Notes: generated by a model not told the origin, from the sequence alone. A stretch of DNA of 64,000 bases from Sphingobacteriaceae bacterium (GCA_024645045.1 JAHEGO010000069.1:1-64000); one strand, 5' to 3'. Shown: positions 1-8,997, counted from the stretch's first letter. Made by a program: numbers and translations.

Positions 1-75
1 GCTCCTGAAGCTGGACTCGAACCAGCGACCCTCTGATTAACAGTCAGATGCTCTAACCAGCTGAGCTATTCAGGA
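1..75 (-). tRNA. tRNA-Asn (anticodon GTT)
   Basis: Read on the minus strand, a full cloverleaf is visible. The acceptor arm pairs 69-75 with 3-9, the D arm is GCTC/GAGC, the anticodon stem TCTGA/TCAGA encloses loop CTGTTAA with anticodon GTT, and the T arm carries TTCGAGT. The discriminator base is G at position 2. Position 1 would be the first C of an encoded CCA or simply flanking sequence, because the window ends there. Confidence 0.95.
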
Positions 76-174
76 GTCTAGAGCTTACAAAAATTGCTTT
101 TCGTAAGGGAATGCAATATTAGGGTATTCAATTTAAAAATCCAATATTTGTAAAAAAAATATTTAAAATAAATT

Positions 175-1092
175 ATGAGCCTAGTAGTTATTGGTACGGT
201 AGCCTTCGATGCAATTGAAACTCCGTTCGGGAAAACCGACAAAATCGTCGGAGGAGCAGCGACTTACGCAAGTTTAGCAGCATCTTATTTTTATGATCAA
301 ACTAAAATTGTAGCGGTTGTTGGAGATGATTTTCCCCAGTCAGATATCGACGATTTTGGAAAACATGGCATTTCAACTGATGGTTTGCAAGTAAAAAAAG
401 GCGAGAAATCGTTTTTTTGGTCTGGAAAATACCACAACGACCTCAATAATAGAGATACATTAATTACAGATTTGAATGTTTTGGCAGATTTCGATCCTAT
501 TATTCCTGAGAGCTACCAAGACTGTACTTATTTAATGTTGGGTAACTTAACTCCACAAGTACAACAAACGGTCATCAAGCGCTTGAAAAACCGCCCTAAG
601 CTAATCGTAATGGACACCATGAACTTTTGGATGGACATTGCAATGCCTGAATTATTAGAAACCATCGCGATGGTTGATGTTTTGACAATTAACGATGCGG
701 AAGCACGACAATTGGCAAATGAGTATTCTTTAGCTAAAGCAGCTAAAAAGATCTTAAAGATGGGTCCTAAGTTTTTAATTATTAAGAAAGGTGAACATGG
801 CGCCTTATTATTCCATGAAAATAAGATGTTTTCTGCACCAGCCTTGCCATTAGAAGAGGTTTTCGATCCAACTGGAGCAGGAGATACTTTTGCAGGTGGT
901 TTTATTGGTTATTTAGCCAATACCGATGATGTTTCATTTGATAACATGAAGCGTGCAATAATTTACGGTTCGGCAATGGCTTCTTTTTGTGTAGAGAAAT
1001 TCGGTACTGAACGAATCAAAAACTTGGCAGCTGATGAATTGAAATCACGTGTCAATGAATTTGTAAATTTATCTCATTTCGAGATTATATAA
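175..1092 (+). CDS. PfkB-family carbohydrate (ribokinase-like) kinase
   Basis: This 305-residue cytoplasmic protein is a PfkB/ribokinase-superfamily sugar or nucleoside kinase. The N-terminal part has the family Gly-Gly signature (VGGAATYASLAAS, about residues 25-37). The C-terminal anion-hole motif DPTGAGDTFAGGF starts at Asp231, with Asp237 as the expected catalytic base. The substrate cannot be read from sequence; ribose, fructose, tagatose-phosphate or adenosine kinases all share these motifs. The length is typical for the family. The gene stands alone: tRNA-Asn lies upstream on the other strand, and it ends at a bidirectional hairpin terminator shared with the convergent lipoprotein gene. 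There is no Shine-Dalgarno sequence, only an A-rich leader, as usual in Bacteroidota. Confidence 0.9.
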   Translation: MSLVVIGTVAFDAIETPFGKTDKIVGGAATYASLAASYFYDQTKIVAVVGDDFPQSDIDDFGKHGISTDGLQVKKGEKSFFWSGKYHNDLNNRDTLITDLNVLADFDPIIPESYQDCTYLMLGNLTPQVQQTVIKRLKNRPKLIVMDTMNFWMDIAMPELLETIAMVDVLTINDAEARQLANEYSLAKAAKKILKMGPKFLIIKKGEHGALLFHENKMFSAPALPLEEVFDPTGAGDTFAGGFIGYLANTDDVSFDNMKRAIIYGSAMASFCVEKFGTERIKNLAADELKSRVNEFVNLSHFEII

Positions 1093-1106
1093 TTCCAACT
1101 AAATTT

Positions 1107-1142
1107 AAAAGGGCTAATTGAATTTCAATTAGCCCTTTTTTT
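1107..1142. terminator. bidirectional intrinsic terminator
   Basis: A perfect 10-bp stem (1111-1120 with 1126-1135) closes a 5-base loop, is preceded by AAAA and followed by a run of seven T. The symmetry lets it end both the PfkB kinase gene on the plus strand and the convergent TPR lipoprotein gene on the minus strand. Confidence 0.9.
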
Positions 1143-1659
1143 ATTTTCGTTTTTCTTTCGATTGAAATTCTTTTATAAGTTCAGCGGGATCTTTATCTAA
1201 ATTTTCTAAGCAGGCAGCTGCATCCTTTGCCAGACTATGGTTTGGGTATTTTATTAAAAATTCTTGGTAAAAATGTTTAGCCTGTTCGGTATTCATTAAA
1301 TTGCTGTCATAAATAAAACCAATTAAGAATAAACTTTCTGCAGCTTTATTGTATTTTGGGTAGGAGTACACAATTTTCAAAAAGTTACTGATGGCATGAT
1401 CGTACATTCCGATGCCACTCGAAACTTCTGCGCTTTTAAAAAGCAGTTCTGGCGATTTTTCATCTTTGATGTTATTCTTTACATATTCATCAGATAAGCT
1501 GATAAATAATCTTGCTAAACTGTCATTCGTTATTTCTTTGTTTTGGAGCAATTCCTTTTCAATGGCTTTTATTCTGCTATAAGCTTTGTCTTTTTCATTA
1601 CTACAGGCTGCAATTACTAAAGTGATGGCAATTATGGAAATAAGGGCTATTTTTTTCAT
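1141..1659 (-). CDS. tetratricopeptide-repeat lipoprotein
   Basis: This 172-residue protein starts with a lipoprotein signal peptide; the lipobox VIAAC puts the lipidated cysteine at residue 19. After a charged helix come tandem TPR-like helices (about residues 68-145, with segments ELLFKSAEVSSGIGMYDHA and FLIGFIYDSNLMNTEQAKHF). The organisation resembles short BamD/YbgF-like periplasmic TPR lipoproteins, but the protein is shorter than BamD (about 240 residues) and I do not assign it to that complex. It is likely anchored in a membrane facing the periplasm as a protein-protein scaffold. It is transcribed divergently from the metal locus, from a promoter that overlaps that of the neighbouring gene, and ends at the shared terminator. 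Confidence 0.8.
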   Translation of the reverse strand: MKKIALISIIAITLVIAACSNEKDKAYSRIKAIEKELLQNKEITNDSLARLFISLSDEYVKNNIKDEKSPELLFKSAEVSSGIGMYDHAISNFLKIVYSYPKYNKAAESLFLIGFIYDSNLMNTEQAKHFYQEFLIKYPNHSLAKDAAACLENLDKDPAELIKEFQSKEKRK

Positions 1660-1679
1660 TTATTCAGTATTTCTATATA

Positions 1680-1711
1680 CAAATGTACAAATTTTGACTG
1701 CAGCTTTCAAT
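1680..1711 (-). promoter_or_regulatory. promoter of the TPR lipoprotein gene
   Basis: On the minus strand, -33 element ATTG (plus positions 1708-1711) is followed after 20 bp by a perfect -7 box TACATTTG (plus 1680-1687), the Bacteroidota sigma-ABfr pattern. The start codon is 20 bases further on. It overlaps the plus-strand promoter at 1693-1723. Confidence 0.6.
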
Positions 1712-1723
1712 TGCTTAACTTTA
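1693..1723 (+). promoter_or_regulatory. promoter of the HYC_CC_PP-type / metal locus
   Basis: TTTG (1693-1696), a 19-bp spacer, and TAACTTTA (1716-1723) match the Bacteroidota promoter consensus except for the last base. The GTG start codon lies only 4 bases after the -7 box, so the message would be leaderless or nearly so. Confidence 0.6.
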
Positions 1724-1727
1724 TGTC

Positions 1728-2123
1728 GTGAAAAAAGCATTTATACTTTTTCTAGCTATTCAAATATTACTCAGCACGATGGGCTTCATTTTTGCTGCCC
1801 ATTTTTGTGGTAGTGAAATGAAATCCGCTAGCATCATTGTTGATGCGACTGCTCCTTGTTGTGAAGCGGATGTAAAAGAAGAGAACACATCTGAAGACAC
1901 AGGCTGTTGCAAAAACGAATATCAGCTTTTTAAAATTAGCGATCAATTCATACCTAGTGAATTTTTAAAAGTAGATTTTCCAATATTAGCAATTCAAAAT
2001 AATATCGCTATAACACCTTTTTTTATTGCGTTTGAGCGATATCAAGTTGCTAAGATATTTGAGTTCCCACCTGGTCAAATTCAACAACAAAAATTAATTT
2101 CTACTTGCGTATTGAGAATATGA
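1728..2123 (+). CDS. HYC_CC_PP-type small cysteine-rich protein, likely metal-related
   Basis: This 131-residue protein has a hydrophobic N-terminus (signal peptide or anchor, residues 1-23) and then the spaced motifs that define the HYC_CC_PP group of Bacteroidota: His25-Phe-Cys27, Cys44-Cys45, Cys60-Cys61 and Phe-Pro114-Pro115-Gly near the end. Five cysteines and a histidine in a short exported protein suggest binding of a soft metal such as copper; this is inference. The start is GTG. A nearby ATG four bases upstream is out of frame and reads ATG-TCG-TGA, and the next in-frame ATG (1779) would cut the signal peptide, so GTG is preferred. It is followed after 51 bases by a TonB receptor and then a secreted HMA protein, both also with Cys-Cys or CxxC motifs, suggesting one operon for metal handling at the cell envelope. 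Confidence 0.75.
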   Translation: MKKAFILFLAIQILLSTMGFIFAAHFCGSEMKSASIIVDATAPCCEADVKEENTSEDTGCCKNEYQLFKISDQFIPSEFLKVDFPILAIQNNIAITPFFIAFERYQVAKIFEFPPGQIQQQKLISTCVLRI

Positions 2124-2174
2124 TTTTGATAATATTTTTTAATTAAAATATTCCATCATTATAATTCTAATTAC

Positions 2175-4217
2175 ATGATAAAAAAAATAAGTGTTTTTGC
2201 ATTTCTTTTTTTGTTGCGATTGAGTGCAAATTCACAAGCAACAAATGAAATACAAAATAAACACACAATCGATACGTCGAATACATTAAACCGTGTTCAT
2301 TTACTTAAATCTGCCGAAGTTACTTTTGAAAAAGCCGGCACGATGATTTCTATTAGTCCCTTTAAGACTGAAATACTAACAAATAAAGAGTTGAGAAAAG
2401 CAGCTTGTTGTAACTTAGGCGAAAGCTTTGAGACCAATGCTACTGTTGATGTAACCTATAAAGATGCCTTGTCGGGTAGCAAAGAGTTACAATTATTAGG
2501 CCTTTCGGGTTCATATATTCAGTTGTTGACAGAAAATGCACCTTTAATTGCCGGATTAGGGTTAACCTATGGCCTAAATACTGTCCCAGGCACGCAAATA
2601 GAGTCTATAAGTATTGTCAAAGGACCGGGTTCTGTAGTCTTTGGGCCAGAGTCCCTCAGTGGCTCAATAAATATAGAATTAAAGAACCCTAGTAAAGAAG
2701 TGCCTCTTTTTGTAAATTATTACCTAGATGAAAACTTTAGAAATGAAATTAACATAGATTTTACAAAAAAAATTAATTCTAAATTGTCTACGTTATTTTC
2801 TATTCACACAGATGTTTTTAATAAAAAAATAGATGAGAATGGCGATGATTTTTTAGACATACCAATGGTTCGAAATTTCAATTTTTTAAACAAATGGAAA
2901 TTTGAAAATGGTAAGGGGTTTATTTCTCAAAACACCATTCGTTTTATGAATGAAGAGCGAATGGCAGGACAACAGCAATTTGATTTTTCAAAGGACTTTG
3001 CTGATTTATCAGCTTGGGGACAAAAGTTAAACAGCAATCGAGTGGAATTTTATGGACGAACAGGTAAAGTAATTCCGAGTGCTGTATTTCAAAGTATCGG
3101 ATTTCAATATTCAATTGTAAGCCACGCACAGAAAGGTTTTGCAGGCATTAAAACATATGACGCCAATCAGCTTTCCGCCAATTTTAGAATTATATATAAC
3201 CGAGAAATTGGAACACAGCATAGCTTGAATGTAGGATTAAGTTTGAAGTCTGAAAAAACAAAAGAACAATTTGCTTTAGCAAATTATGATCGATCTGAAA
3301 ATGTCTTAGGTGCATTCGTTGAAGATACCTACAAGCCAGATGCAAGAAGTACATTTGTTTTAGGCTTTAGGGCAGACCGTTATTCTGATAAGTTGTATTA
3401 TATCCCAAGGGCAAATTATAAATTCTCGATCAATGAAAATACCGATTTGCGTGCAAGTGTTGGGATGGGGGTCCGAACGCCACATTTCTTAGCAGAAAAT
3501 CCAGCAATAATGATTAGTTCGCGTAAGTATGCTTTGAAATCAAGCATTACGCCTGAAGTAGCCTTAAATTATGGTGTCAATTTAACCCACGATTTTTTTA
3601 TTAATTATCGAAAAGGATCTTTCAATTTAGATTGGTACCAAACAAAATTCAATAATAGGTTGCGCATCGATTTTGATACCGATCCGACGAAATTTTTAAT
3701 TTATAATCAAAGAAATGCTTCTGTTTCTAAAACATTTCAAGCAGAATTTATTTATAAAATTTTAAAAACAGTAGAATGGAAAATTGCTTATAAATACCTT
3801 GATGTTGTTTCTAAAACGGATAGTATTGGATTAATTTCAGATCCTTTTATTGCTAAAAATAGGATTGTGACAAGTCTATATTATGAGTCTTTCAGTAGGA
3901 AATGGAAAGCCAATCTAACTTTAAATTTAGTAGGTCCAAAACGATTACCTGCATTGCATTTGCACGATTCTACATCTAAAGCAATGTTGCAGTCTCCGTC
4001 ATATCAAACAGTTAATTTTCAAATCACACGTAGCCTTAAAAACACAGAAATTTATTTAGGTGCAGAGAATATGTTTGATTTCAAACAATTAACTCATTTA
4101 ACTGGTTCAGACGATCCATATGGTCCTTATTTTGATGTTTCAAATATTTGGGGGCCAATGGATGGCAGAAGAATATATATAGGATTTAGGTTTAAACTTT
4201 CAGAAAATAAAAAATAA
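2175..4217 (+). CDS. TonB-dependent outer-membrane receptor, probable copper/metal type
   Basis: This 680-residue protein has a signal peptide (residues 1-21), a plug domain (about 65-175, including LRKAACCNLGESFETNA, IQLLGLSG and SISIVKGPGSVVFGPESLSG) and a beta-barrel to the C-terminus with an aromatic end region. It has no CarboxypepD_reg domain in front of the plug. Cys78-Cys79 sit where most plugs have no cysteines and are a feature of a Bacteroidota receptor group found beside HMA-domain proteins. It should import a ligand across the outer membrane with TonB energy; the metal is inferred from the neighbours, not from the receptor. The gap to the next gene is 4 bases, so co-translation is likely. 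Confidence 0.85.
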   Translation: MIKKISVFAFLFLLRLSANSQATNEIQNKHTIDTSNTLNRVHLLKSAEVTFEKAGTMISISPFKTEILTNKELRKAACCNLGESFETNATVDVTYKDALSGSKELQLLGLSGSYIQLLTENAPLIAGLGLTYGLNTVPGTQIESISIVKGPGSVVFGPESLSGSINIELKNPSKEVPLFVNYYLDENFRNEINIDFTKKINSKLSTLFSIHTDVFNKKIDENGDDFLDIPMVRNFNFLNKWKFENGKGFISQNTIRFMNEERMAGQQQFDFSKDFADLSAWGQKLNSNRVEFYGRTGKVIPSAVFQSIGFQYSIVSHAQKGFAGIKTYDANQLSANFRIIYNREIGTQHSLNVGLSLKSEKTKEQFALANYDRSENVLGAFVEDTYKPDARSTFVLGFRADRYSDKLYYIPRANYKFSINENTDLRASVGMGVRTPHFLAENPAIMISSRKYALKSSITPEVALNYGVNLTHDFFINYRKGSFNLDWYQTKFNNRLRIDFDTDPTKFLIYNQRNASVSKTFQAEFIYKILKTVEWKIAYKYLDVVSKTDSIGLISDPFIAKNRIVTSLYYESFSRKWKANLTLNLVGPKRLPALHLHDSTSKAMLQSPSYQTVNFQITRSLKNTEIYLGAENMFDFKQLTHLTGSDDPYGPYFDVSNIWGPMDGRRIYIGFRFKLSENKK

Positions 4218-4221
4218 AAAA

Positions 4222-4824
4222 ATGAAAAAGATATTCCATTTAGCATTCATGTTATTGTTTGCTTTGTCAACACAAGCACAAACAAAATCACAAATCATCA
4301 ATGATACAATTTATGTATATGCAAACTGTGAACAATGTGTAGAGAGAATCGAAGGCGCCTTAAAACCAGCTCAGGGTGTAGTTTCAGCCCGTATGGATGT
4401 AAGCGTTGGAAAATTATTTGTGAGTTATGATGTAACAAAAACAAATAATGATGCCTTGCAATTACTTGTTGCAAAAATTGGACACGATACTAAAAAATAT
4501 CGAGCAGATGATAAGACATATAAAGCATTGCCTGCTTGTTGCAAATACGAAAGGGCTCCGATGAATGCTCAAAAAAGCAAATACGAAACAGTTCATATGT
4601 TAATTGAAGGAATGACCTGTGCGCAAGGTTGTGCTAAAGGTATTGAGTTGAAATTGTACCAGCAGAAAGGGGTAAAGCTTTCGGAAGTAAATTATGATAC
4701 TAAAAAAGCCAAAGTGATTTTTGATCCAACTAAAATATCTTTGCAAAAAATCATTCAATTAATTGAATCGTTTAAGCCAGAAAACGGAGAGAATAATAAA
4801 TATACGGTAACGATTTTACCTTAG
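4222..4824 (+). CDS. secreted protein with two heavy-metal-associated (HMA) domains
   Basis: This 200-residue exported protein has a signal peptide (residues 1-20, cleavage after TQAQ). The first HMA-like ferredoxin fold (about 26-100) carries Cys36-x-x-Cys39. A linker has Cys106-Cys107. The second domain (about 120-198) carries GMTCAQGCAKG, with Cys133 and Cys137 in a CxxxC rather than CxxC arrangement. HMA domains bind Cu(I) or similar ions and pass them between partners. It lies 4 bases after the TonB receptor gene and probably acts in the periplasm as acceptor or chaperone for the imported or sensed metal. Which metal is bound is inference. Confidence 0.85.
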   Translation: MKKIFHLAFMLLFALSTQAQTKSQIINDTIYVYANCEQCVERIEGALKPAQGVVSARMDVSVGKLFVSYDVTKTNNDALQLLVAKIGHDTKKYRADDKTYKALPACCKYERAPMNAQKSKYETVHMLIEGMTCAQGCAKGIELKLYQQKGVKLSEVNYDTKKAKVIFDPTKISLQKIIQLIESFKPENGENNKYTVTILP

Positions 4825-4880
4825 TAAATCATTGGTTTATAAGTGTTTGTAAAATGTTAATTCAAAATTACAGCCTATTT

Positions 4881-4911
4881 TTTACAGCTCCATTAAAAAT
4901 TGGTAATTTCA
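4881..4911 (+). promoter_or_regulatory. possible accA promoter
   Basis: TTTA, a 19-bp spacer and TAATTTCA, a degenerate match to the Bacteroidota pattern, 19 bases before the accA start. Confidence 0.3.
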
Positions 4912-4930
4912 CCCTCTAAATACATGAATT

Positions 4931-5887
4931 ATGAATAGTACTTCTTTTGATTTTGAAAAACCAATTGCAGATTTAATCGAGCAAAGAGAGAAGGTTAAAC
5001 AAGTTGCAGAAAAATCTAAAGTAGATGTTTCTGCTACCTTGAAAGAAATCAATGAAAAAATTGAGAAAACGAGAAAAGAAATTTTTGAAAACTTAAACGG
5101 TTGGCAGAAAGTTCAAATTTCAAGGCATCCAGAACGCCCATATACACTGCAATACATCGAGTCTATTTGTGATGATTTTATTGAAATGCACGGAGACAGA
5201 ACTGTTAAAGATGATAAAGCAATTGTAGGTGGATTTGGTACTTTGAACGGTCAAACTGTAATGTTCATTGGTCATCAAAAAGGTGCAAATACTAAATTGC
5301 GTCAGTATAGAAATTTCGGGATGGCGAATCCAGAAGGTTATAGAAAAGCGCTGCGATTGATGAAATTAGCAGAGAAGTTCAATAAACCAATTGTTACTTT
5401 TATTGATACGCCAGGTGCTTATCCAGGCTTAGAAGCGGAAGAACGTGGCCAAGGCGAAGCAATCGCTAGAAACTTACTAGAAATGTCTGTTTTGAAAGTT
5501 CCAGTTCTTTGTTTCATTGTAGGCGAAGGAGCTTCAGGTGGTGCTTTAGGCATTGGAATAGGAGATAGGGTTTACATGTTGCAGTATACTTGGTATTCTG
5601 TTATTTCTCCTGAATCTTGTTCTTCTATTTTATGGAGAAGTTGGGATTACAAAGAGCGTGCAGCAGAGGCCTTAAAGCTAACAGCCGAAGACATGTTTCA
5701 AAATAAGTTAGTGGATGGGATTATTCCAGAACCAATAGGTGGTGCGCATCACAATCCTGCGCAAATGGCCGAAACTATTAAAAGTAAAATAGTAGAAGAT
5801 CTTGCTGCTTTAGGTAAAATGGATCCTCAAAAAAGAATAGACGAACGCATTGCAAAATTCTGTGCAATGGGAGTTGTTCAAGAATAA
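4931..5887 (+). CDS. accA: acetyl-CoA carboxylase carboxyltransferase subunit alpha
   Basis: This 318-residue cytoplasmic protein is the alpha half of the carboxyltransferase that moves CO2 from carboxybiotin to acetyl-CoA, giving malonyl-CoA for fatty-acid synthesis. The N-terminal coiled helices (residues 5-60), [23 protein letters not shown], the GHQKG loop and the oxyanion-hole motif GEGASGG (198-204) are all present. Length matches the family (about 317). The partner AccD and the biotin proteins are not in the window. The gene ends at a palindromic terminator shared with the convergent DUF2723 gene. The carboxylase beta subunit at 36536 belongs to a different, propionyl-type enzyme. Confidence 0.98.
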   Translation: MNSTSFDFEKPIADLIEQREKVKQVAEKSKVDVSATLKEINEKIEKTRKEIFENLNGWQKVQISRHPERPYTLQYIESICDDFIEMHGDRTVKDDKAIVGGFGTLNGQTVMFIGHQKGANTKLRQYRNFGMANPEGYRKALRLMKLAEKFNKPIVTFIDTPGAYPGLEAEERGQGEAIARNLLEMSVLKVPVLCFIVGEGASGGALGIGIGDRVYMLQYTWYSVISPESCSSILWRSWDYKERAAEALKLTAEDMFQNKLVDGIIPEPIGGAHHNPAQMAETIKSKIVEDLAALGKMDPQKRIDERIAKFCAMGVVQE

Positions 5888-5900
5888 GACAATCAATCAT

Positions 5901-5934
5901 AAAAAAAGCCCGCTAAATTTAGCGGGCTTTTTTT
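5901..5934. terminator. bidirectional intrinsic terminator
   Basis: A perfect 22-base palindrome (5907-5928, arms AGCCCGCTAAA) is flanked by A7 on the left and T7 on the right. It is placed between convergent accA and the DUF2723 gene and can end both. Confidence 0.92.
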
Positions 5935-5952
5935 ATGTAGCTATTAGCTCAA

Positions 5953-8900
5953 TTAATTTGTTCCAGCTGCAAATATGAAAGAGAAATCTTTTTGATAATT
6001 AGCAGTCAATTTCGAAATGTCATCTGAAATTTTTGCTTGGTTATTGTCTCTGCAAATTCTAGCCAATTCATTTAAAACAGCAATACCTTGTTGAACTTCT
6101 TCAGTATACATTGAAGATTTTTTTCCATTGAATTGCTTATAATAATCTAAGTTTTGAGCAATTTCTGCTTGAATGGTCGCAGCCAATGTTTTAGCTTGTT
6201 CTGTTCTTCCACAACGGAAATATTGATCTACAAATCTAAAATCAAAAGTCTTGTATTGTAATGGAATTCCATGTTTCGGCAATACGCTCATTAACAAGTC
6301 TAATGCTTTAGCACATGAATCTTTTTTGCCTTCAGCTAACAATACGTCGCACATTTGGAAGAATTGAATTCTGAAACTATAAGTCATTCTTGCTGTTTCT
6401 GGATCGATAAATACTTTAGGGTCACTCATATTTCCCCATTTGAATTTATTCATCATGTTATCATACATGATTTTAGTATTTACTTTTCCTGCTGTACCAT
6501 AAGGGTTTCTTGGCGATCTAATTGGAATTAACCTTAGCGCTAAACCCTCTAATTGCAAGTAATCATTTAAGCCATAATAATTGTCTTGACCCATAGTGGC
6601 AGCAAAGTAAATTGGTCTAGACCAATTGTTATTTGCTAATAAATCTAAAACCAATAAATCATTTTTAACCAAACCGTCTTTGTTTAAATTAAAATCAATG
6701 TACTCTGCAATTTGATTTTGATCTGCTGCGGATACAACACCAGCTTTAATTACCGCATTTTTGTCAACTTTAATTCTAAGCATTCTAGTTGGCAAAACAT
6801 TGATAGATTTTCCAGCTCTGGTTTGCATTAATGCTTGCTCATTACTACTAGTTACAAAATTTACAACTTCTCTAACATCGGCAGGGCCATTGATTTTCAT
6901 GTCGTAATAAGGAATATAATCTCTAGTGCCTTGCGTGTATTTATCCGAACTTAAAGTAAAAGGAACGCCTAATCCATCTAAAGTATTTTTCTTCATTTGG
7001 TTGATGTACCAATCCATGCCTAGTAAACTTAAGTTTACAACACGAATATCTGTACGTATTCCTTCTACTTCTTGCGCGTACCATAATGGATAGGTTTCGT
7101 TATCTCCCATCGTAAATAAAATGGCATTAGGTGCGCAACTATTTAAATAATCTGCTGCAAAATCTTTTACAACTGATCTGTTTGAACGGTCGTGATCATC
7201 CCATTCTGCATTGGCCATAATTACTGGTACCGCTAATAAGCTGACAGTTGTCAACGCAATTGCGGCAACTGGTCCGTTCCAAGATTTACGAATCAATTCG
7301 TACAATCCCATTACACCTAAGCCAATCCAAATAGCGAATGCATAAAATGATCCAACGTATGCATAGTCACGCTCACGTGGCTGATATGGATATTGATTCA
7401 AATAAATTACAATGGCTAAACCTGTGAAGAAAAATAATAAACCTACAGGTGTTGCACCTTTTTTATTTTTATTGAAATGGAATACCATACCAATTACACC
7501 TAAAATAAGTGGCAAGAAGTAAAGTTCATTTCTTGAAGTATTTTCTGCTAAATAATTAGGCAAATTAGTTTGTGGGCCTAAACGGTATTCATCTAAAGCT
7601 TTGATACCACTAATCCAATTTCCGTCAGTCATGTTGCCATGACCTTGTATATCATTTTGGCGACCTGTAAAGTTCCACATGAAATACCTCCAATACATGT
7701 GGCCCATTTGGTAGCTGATAAAGAACCCCATATTCTCAGAAAAACTTGGTTTTCTAGTGGTAGATTTTAGCTTTGCCCATGATTGGTAAAACTGAATATG
7801 ATTCGCTTGGTTACTCCACATACGAGGGAAAAACCCTGATTGTGCTTCTTCCCAAACTGGAATTGTTTTACGAACTGTTTCAACGTATTTATCACCAACT
7901 TTTTGGTATTGCATTGCACCTTCTTTTTCATCTGAAAGTTTTGCAGTAAAAAATTGTCCAGTTAATAATGGTGTTTCACCGTATTGTTCACGGTTGATAT
8001 ATGACAATAAATTAAAAATATTATCATTTGCATACATGTTAATATTTGGATCCGCTTTTGCACGAATTGGAATCATGGTATAAGATGAGTAGCCAATCAG
8101 CACAGCAGTTAAGCACATCAAAGCTGTATGTAATAATACATTCGCTTTTCTGATGCTGTAACGAGTTGCCCAAACTATTCCAATAATCAATAATGCAAAC
8201 CATACCATTGCACCAGACCAGAACGGCATACCAAATGCATTTACAAACAACAAATCAAATTTAGTTGCGATAGAAATTACTCCAGGTATAATTCCAAATT
8301 GTATAAAACCTAATATGGCAATCGATGCAATTGAAGTATAAATAATTCCTTTAGTGCTGGTGTTAAATCTTTTGAAATAATAAACAAATGCAATAGCTGG
8401 TATTGCTAATAAGTTCAATAAATGTACGCCAATTGAAAGTCCAACAATCAATGAAATCAACACTAACCAGCGGTCAGCATGTTTTTCTTCAGCAATATTT
8501 TCCCATTTTAAAATTGCCCAAAAAACAATTGCGGTACACAATGACGACATCGCATAAACTTCTGTTTCAACAGCAGAAAACCAAAAGGTGTCTGAGAAAG
8601 TGTAAGCCAATGCGCCAACTACTCCAGAACCAATGATTAATATTTTGCTTGTTAAAGAATAGTTGTTTTTTTCTTCCTCAACTAATTTAGCAGCTAATAA
8701 AGTGATCGACCAGAATAAAAATAAAATGGTGAATGAACTAGAAAGTGCAGATCCTAAATTGGTAAAGAATGCAACGTTTGCAATATTACTTCCAGCAAAA
8801 ATGGCAAATAATCTTTCTAATAATAGGAACATTGGTGCTCCTGGCGGATGCACTACTTGAAGTTTGTAAGCTGCCGAGATAAATTCTCCGCAATCCCAAT

Positions 8901-8997
8901 AACTTGCAGTCGGCTCCATAGTGAGCGCGTAAGTAATAGTTGCAATGGCAAAAACAAGCCATCCAAATAAATTGTTTAATTGTTTAAAGTTGAACAT
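5953..8997 (-). CDS. DUF2723 membrane protein, O-mannosyltransferase-like (TMEM260-related)
   Basis: This 1014-residue polytopic membrane protein is of the DUF2723 family common in Bacteroidota and related to eukaryotic TMEM260. The first membrane segment is followed by the conserved acidic loop SYWDCGEFI (Trp34, Asp35, Glu38) and HPPGAP, typical of GT-C-fold glycosyltransferases, in which the loop acid is catalytic. About a dozen hydrophobic segments occupy residues 10-600; the C-terminal third is soluble and helical, probably outside the cytoplasm. By family it is expected to transfer a sugar from a lipid carrier to protein, as in Bacteroidota O-glycosylation; donor and acceptor are unknown here. 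It is a single gene with its own upstream region and ends at the terminator shared with accA. Confidence 0.88.
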   Translation of the reverse strand: MFNFKQLNNLFGWLVFAIATITYALTMEPTASYWDCGEFISAAYKLQVVHPPGAPMFLLLERLFAIFAGSNIANVAFFTNLGSALSSSFTILFLFWSITLLAAKLVEEEKNNYSLTSKILIIGSGVVGALAYTFSDTFWFSAVETEVYAMSSLCTAIVFWAILKWENIAEEKHADRWLVLISLIVGLSIGVHLLNLLAIPAIAFVYYFKRFNTSTKGIIYTSIASIAILGFIQFGIIPGVISIATKFDLLFVNAFGMPFWSGAMVWFALLIIGIVWATRYSIRKANVLLHTALMCLTAVLIGYSSYTMIPIRAKADPNINMYANDNIFNLLSYINREQYGETPLLTGQFFTAKLSDEKEGAMQYQKVGDKYVETVRKTIPVWEEAQSGFFPRMWSNQANHIQFYQSWAKLKSTTRKPSFSENMGFFISYQMGHMYWRYFMWNFTGRQNDIQGHGNMTDGNWISGIKALDEYRLGPQTNLPNYLAENTSRNELYFLPLILGVIGMVFHFNKNKKGATPVGLLFFFTGLAIVIYLNQYPYQPRERDYAYVGSFYAFAIWIGLGVMGLYELIRKSWNGPVAAIALTTVSLLAVPVIMANAEWDDHDRSNRSVVKDFAADYLNSCAPNAILFTMGDNETYPLWYAQEVEGIRTDIRVVNLSLLGMDWYINQMKKNTLDGLGVPFTLSSDKYTQGTRDYIPYYDMKINGPADVREVVNFVTSSNEQALMQTRAGKSINVLPTRMLRIKVDKNAVIKAGVVSAADQNQIAEYIDFNLNKDGLVKNDLLVLDLLANNNWSRPIYFAATMGQDNYYGLNDYLQLEGLALRLIPIRSPRNPYGTAGKVNTKIMYDNMMNKFKWGNMSDPKVFIDPETARMTYSFRIQFFQMCDVLLAEGKKDSCAKALDLLMSVLPKHGIPLQYKTFDFRFVDQYFRCGRTEQAKTLAATIQAEIAQNLDYYKQFNGKKSSMYTEEVQQGIAVLNELARICRDNNQAKISDDISKLTANYQKDFSFIFAAGTN

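Noticed and set aside
5907..5928. 22-base perfect palindrome as a protein-binding or attachment site
   Set aside because: Flanking A7 and T7 and the position between convergent genes identify it as a bidirectional terminator; the same holds for 46729-46750.
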